The notes beneath the pieces were generated by a model that ran no database searches, was not told where the DNA came from, and saw only the letters and a program-made list of their open reading frames with translations. From contig JAEWAG010000200.1 in NCBI GenBank assembly GCA_023391775.1, positions 1-7,595 on the forward strand: DNA of 7,595 nucleotides. The letters are read 5' to 3'. Shown in pieces: positions 5,673 through 7,595 of this stretch. Position numbers and translations under genes: made by a program. Numbering within the stretch: the first letter of the stretch is position 1; every line of letters begins with the position of its first letter. This stretch comes from Pseudomonadota bacterium (lineage in GTDB: Bacteria > Pseudomonadota > Gammaproteobacteria > Xanthomonadales > Xanthomonadaceae).

Positions 5673-6812
5673 TTACCGGGATTGGAGCAGCAGCCTCTCG
5701 ACCAGGCGCTGGTACAGGCCCGGCAGGGCCTCGAGATCAGCGACCGCGACATGCTCGTCGACCTGGTGGATGCTGGCGTTGACCGGCCCCACTTCGATGC
5801 ACTGCGCCCCGAGCGGCGCGATGAAGCGCGCATCCGAAGTGCCGCCGCCAGTGCTCTCCTCCGGCGGCATGCCGGCCGTCTCGCCCAGTACTTCGCGCGC
5901 GGCACGACGCAGCGTGCCCTCCGGGGTGTAGAACGGTTCGCCGCTACGGTGCCAGCGCAGTGCGTAGTCCAGGCCGTGGCGATCCAGCAGCGCGGTGATC
6001 TCCGCCTCCAGCCGCGGCGCGTCCCAGTGCGGGTTGTAGCGCAGGTTGAAGGCCACCTGCAGTTCGCCGGGGATCACGTTGTTGGCGCCTGTACCGGCGT
6101 GGATGTTGCTGATCTGCAGGCTGGTCGGCGGGAAGCTCTCGTAGCCTTCGTCCCACACCCGCGCGGCCAGTTCGGCCAGCGCCGGCGCGGCCTGGTGGAT
6201 CGGGTTGCGCGCCTTGTGCGGATAGGCCACGTGACCCTGCACACCGCGCACGGTCAGCTGCGCGGACAGGCTGCCGCGGCGTCCGACGCGCAGCAGGTCA
6301 CCCAGGCGGGCGGTGGAGGACGGCTCGCCGGTGATGCACCAGTCGATGCGCTGGCCACGCTGACGGAAGGTCTCGGCCACCCGGCGCACGCCGTCGATCG
6401 CATCGCCCTCCTCGTCCGAGGTCAACAGCAGCGCAAGCGTGCCGGGATGATCCGGATGCGCGGCGGCGAAACGCTCGGCCGCGACCACGAACGCGGCCAC
6501 GCTGCCCTTCATGTCCGCGGCGCCACGGCCGTATAGCACGCCGTCGCGCACTTCCGGCACGAATGGGTCGCTGGCCCAGGCCTCGCGCGGGCCCGGCGGG
6601 ACCACGTCGGTATGCCCCAGCAGCACCAGTACCGGGCCTTCGCCGCTGCCGTGGGTGGCCCAGAGGTTGTCGACGGCGCCGTAGCGCAGGCATTCGCAGG
6701 CGAAACCGGCCTGCTGCAGCCGACCGGCAAGCAATGCCTGGCAGCCGGCGTCGTCGGGCGTTACCGAGGGCCGCGCGATCAGCTCGCACGCAAGGTCCAG
6801 CACTTCGCTCAT
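5673..6812 (-). CDS. dapE: Succinyl-diaminopimelate desuccinylase
   Basis: This 379-residue M20-family dizinc hydrolase converts N-succinyl-LL-2,6-diaminopimelate to LL-diaminopimelate and succinate (EC 3.5.1.18), in the lysine and peptidoglycan pathway in the cytosol. From Met at 6812, the metal ligands fall at His67 (GHTDVVPPG), Asp100 (GRGAADMKG), Glu135 (TSDEEGD), Glu163 (GEPSS) and His349 (NASIHQ), with Asp69 and catalytic base Glu134. These are the same residue numbers I recall for Haemophilus influenzae DapE, which supports 6812 over the in-frame ATG at 6824. GGAC lies 7 nt before 6812, and nothing SD-like precedes 6824. The dimerisation-domain signatures HVAYPH and [11 protein letters not shown] are intact. 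The gene follows yffB after 60 bp on the same strand, within the dapD-yffB-dapE cluster. Confidence 0.97.
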   Translation of the reverse strand: MSEVLDLACELIARPSVTPDDAGCQALLAGRLQQAGFACECLRYGAVDNLWATHGSGEGPVLVLLGHTDVVPPGPREAWASDPFVPEVRDGVLYGRGAADMKGSVAAFVVAAERFAAAHPDHPGTLALLLTSDEEGDAIDGVRRVAETFRQRGQRIDWCITGEPSSTARLGDLLRVGRRGSLSAQLTVRGVQGHVAYPHKARNPIHQAAPALAELAARVWDEGYESFPPTSLQISNIHAGTGANNVIPGELQVAFNLRYNPHWDAPRLEAEITALLDRHGLDYALRWHRSGEPFYTPEGTLRRAAREVLGETAGMPPEESTGGGTSDARFIAPLGAQCIEVGPVNASIHQVDEHVAVADLEALPGLYQRLVERLLLQSR

Positions 6813-6872
6813 GCACCTGTCCATGTTGTGGGGTGGAAGCCGGGGGATCTGCGGCGGCGGCCCGCGGCGGGC

Positions 6873-7229
6873 TCAGCCGACACCGAACAGCTTCTTGAAG
6901 CCGTTGTCGGAAAAGCCCTGGCTGAAACCGCCATCCTCGCGCACCACCACCGGGCGGCGCACCAGCTGCGGATGCTCGCGCAGCAGCAGCTTCCATTCCG
7001 CCTCGCTGCCCGGCGACTTGCGCGTCTCGGGCAGCTGGCGCCAGGTGGTGGAGGACTTGTTGACCAGCGCATCGAAACCGCCGGCCTTGCCGGCCCATTC
7101 GACCAGGGTTTCCGGTGCGGGTTTGCTGTCTCGGTAGTCGACGAAGGTGTACGGCACGCCGAAGCGGTCCAGCCACCGGGTCGCCTTCTTGCAGGTATCG
7201 CAGTTCTTCAGGCCGTAGAGGATGGTCAT
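6873..7229 (-). CDS. yffB: Spx/ArsC-like thioredoxin-fold protein (YffB family)
   Basis: This 118-residue cytosolic protein has the arsenate-reductase-related thioredoxin fold and the usual YffB length. It begins MTILYGLKNCDTCKKATRW with a CxxC pair (Cys10, Cys13), followed by the family segments NKSSTTWRQL at 57-66 and RRPVVV at 91-96. YffB proteins are often labelled arsenate reductase, but an arsenic role is doubtful; a glutathione-linked thiol activity has been suggested for the family. ATG 7229 is preceded by GGAG at 7238-7241, 8 nt away, and the longer open frame upstream has no family similarity. The gene lies between dapD and dapE on the same strand. As I recall, yffB also precedes dapE in E. 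coli, which hints at a conserved but unexplained link to diaminopimelate synthesis. Confidence 0.92.
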   Translation of the reverse strand: MTILYGLKNCDTCKKATRWLDRFGVPYTFVDYRDSKPAPETLVEWAGKAGGFDALVNKSSTTWRQLPETRKSPGSEAEWKLLLREHPQLVRRPVVVREDGGFSQGFSDNGFKKLFGVG

Positions 7230-7291
7230 CGCGAATACTCCGAACGGGTGGCTGCCATCCATGGCGACACATGGCAGGCGGCGGATCGCCC

Positions 7292-7317
7292 GGCGCGGGC
7301 CTCCATGGCCCCGCGCC
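7292..7317 (-). other. GC-rich hairpin upstream of yffB
   Basis: GGCGCGGGCC (7292-7301) and GGCCCCGCGCC (7307-7317) pair into a 10-bp stem with one bulged base and a 5-nt loop. No T tract follows on the minus strand, so it is not a standard intrinsic terminator. It may slow RNA decay or processing between dapD and yffB. Confidence 0.5.
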
Positions 7318-7353
7318 CGCAAACGCGGGCTGCCACCGCCAAGGGCGGCAGCC
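7316..7353 (-). other. Paired hairpins just after the dapD stop
   Basis: Two adjoining inverted repeats share their edges: CCCGC-AAAC-GCGGG at 7316-7329, and GGCTGCCACC (7328-7337) with GGCGGCAGCC (7344-7353), a 10-bp stem with one G-U pair when read on the minus strand. Neither is followed by a U tract. The arrangement looks REP-like or like a 3' stabiliser of the dapD message, but no known repeat family is recognised. Confidence 0.4.
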
Positions 7354-7365
7354 ACGCACGTTCCC

Positions 7366-7595
7366 TCACCCGCGCAGCAGCTCGTTGATGCTGGTCTTGG
7401 CGCGGGTCTTCGCATCCACCTGCTTGACGATCACCGCGCAGTACAGCGAGTGGCTGCCATCGGCCGACGGCAGCGAGCCGGACACCACCACGCTGCCCGG
7501 CGGCACGTAGCCGTAGCTGATCTCGCCGGTGGCGCGGTTGTAGATGCGGGTGGACTGGCCGATGAACACGCCCATGCCGATCACGCTGTGGTGGC
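7366..7595 (-). CDS. dapD: Tetrahydrodipicolinate N-succinyltransferase, C-terminal part (5' end outside window)
   Basis: The last 75 codons are visible (7593 down to TGA 7366-7368); the gene continues past the window edge. DapD transfers succinyl from succinyl-CoA to tetrahydrodipicolinate (EC 2.3.1.117), two steps before DapE in the same pathway. The visible part is the end of the left-handed beta-helix acyltransferase domain and the C-terminal tail: [45 protein letters not shown] and the terminal INELLRG, all highly conserved in this family. It is the first visible gene of the dapD-yffB-dapE cluster; yffB starts 136 bp downstream after a stretch of GC-rich hairpins. Confidence 0.96.
   Translation of the reverse strand, partial: HHSVIGMGVFIGQSTRIYNRATGEISYGYVPPGSVVVSGSLPSADGSHSLYCAVIVKQVDAKTRAKTSINELLRG

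Noticed and set aside
7230..7415. Longer N-terminus for YffB, reading back into the dapD stop region
   Set aside because: The extra residues are low-complexity Arg/Pro/Gly, overlap the dapD end and lack family similarity. ATG 7229 has a well-spaced GGAG.
1..7595. CRISPR array, tRNA/rRNA genes, insertion sequence or prophage parts
   Set aside because: No repeat-spacer pattern, tRNA-like fold, transposase or phage gene was seen; all long stretches are accounted for by metabolic genes.

Overview
The window is high-GC proteobacterial DNA. The gene set and order, the AsnB, DapE and DapD protein sequences, and the asnB/dapE/yffB/dapD neighbourhood all fit a member of the Xanthomonadaceae (Lysobacteraceae), such as a Lysobacter, Luteimonas, Pseudoxanthomonas or Xanthomonas relative. 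This placement rests on recognising the families; no search was run.

Layout. (1) Positions 2-1808, plus strand: the C-terminal part of a penicillin-acylase-family Ntn hydrolase, followed after 16 bp by a complete Sir2/CobB-type NAD-dependent protein deacylase. (2) Positions 1826-3538, minus strand: asnB, a full-length glutamine-dependent asparagine synthetase, convergent with the sirtuin gene. (3) Positions 3601-3802: the asnB leader. It holds a 32-codon peptide with seven Asn codons, then a perfect 26-bp palindrome ending in seven T on the asnB strand (an intrinsic terminator), and a 13-nt segment inside the peptide gene that can pair with the 5' arm of that terminator. Together these make a classical ribosome-mediated transcription attenuator, apparently sensing charged tRNA-Asn. 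(4) Positions 3884-5557, plus strand: an ABC1/UbiB-family atypical kinase with two C-terminal membrane segments, divergent from asnB and starting at TTG. (5) Positions 5673-7595, minus strand: a dapD (partial)-yffB-dapE cluster, which supplies two steps of the succinylase branch of diaminopimelate/lysine synthesis plus a small Spx/ArsC-like thioredoxin-fold protein.

How the genes work together. asnB and the dap genes both draw on aspartate-derived metabolism. dapD and dapE act two steps apart in meso-DAP synthesis for lysine and peptidoglycan. The Asn leader gives a direct logic for asnB: when Asn-tRNA is scarce the ribosome stalls in the leader, the antiterminator forms and asnB is transcribed; when Asn-tRNA is plentiful transcription stops before asnB.

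The most interesting item is the asnB attenuator. I know this type of control for trp, his, leu, ilv, thr and phe operons, but do not recall a described asparagine version for asnB in this family.
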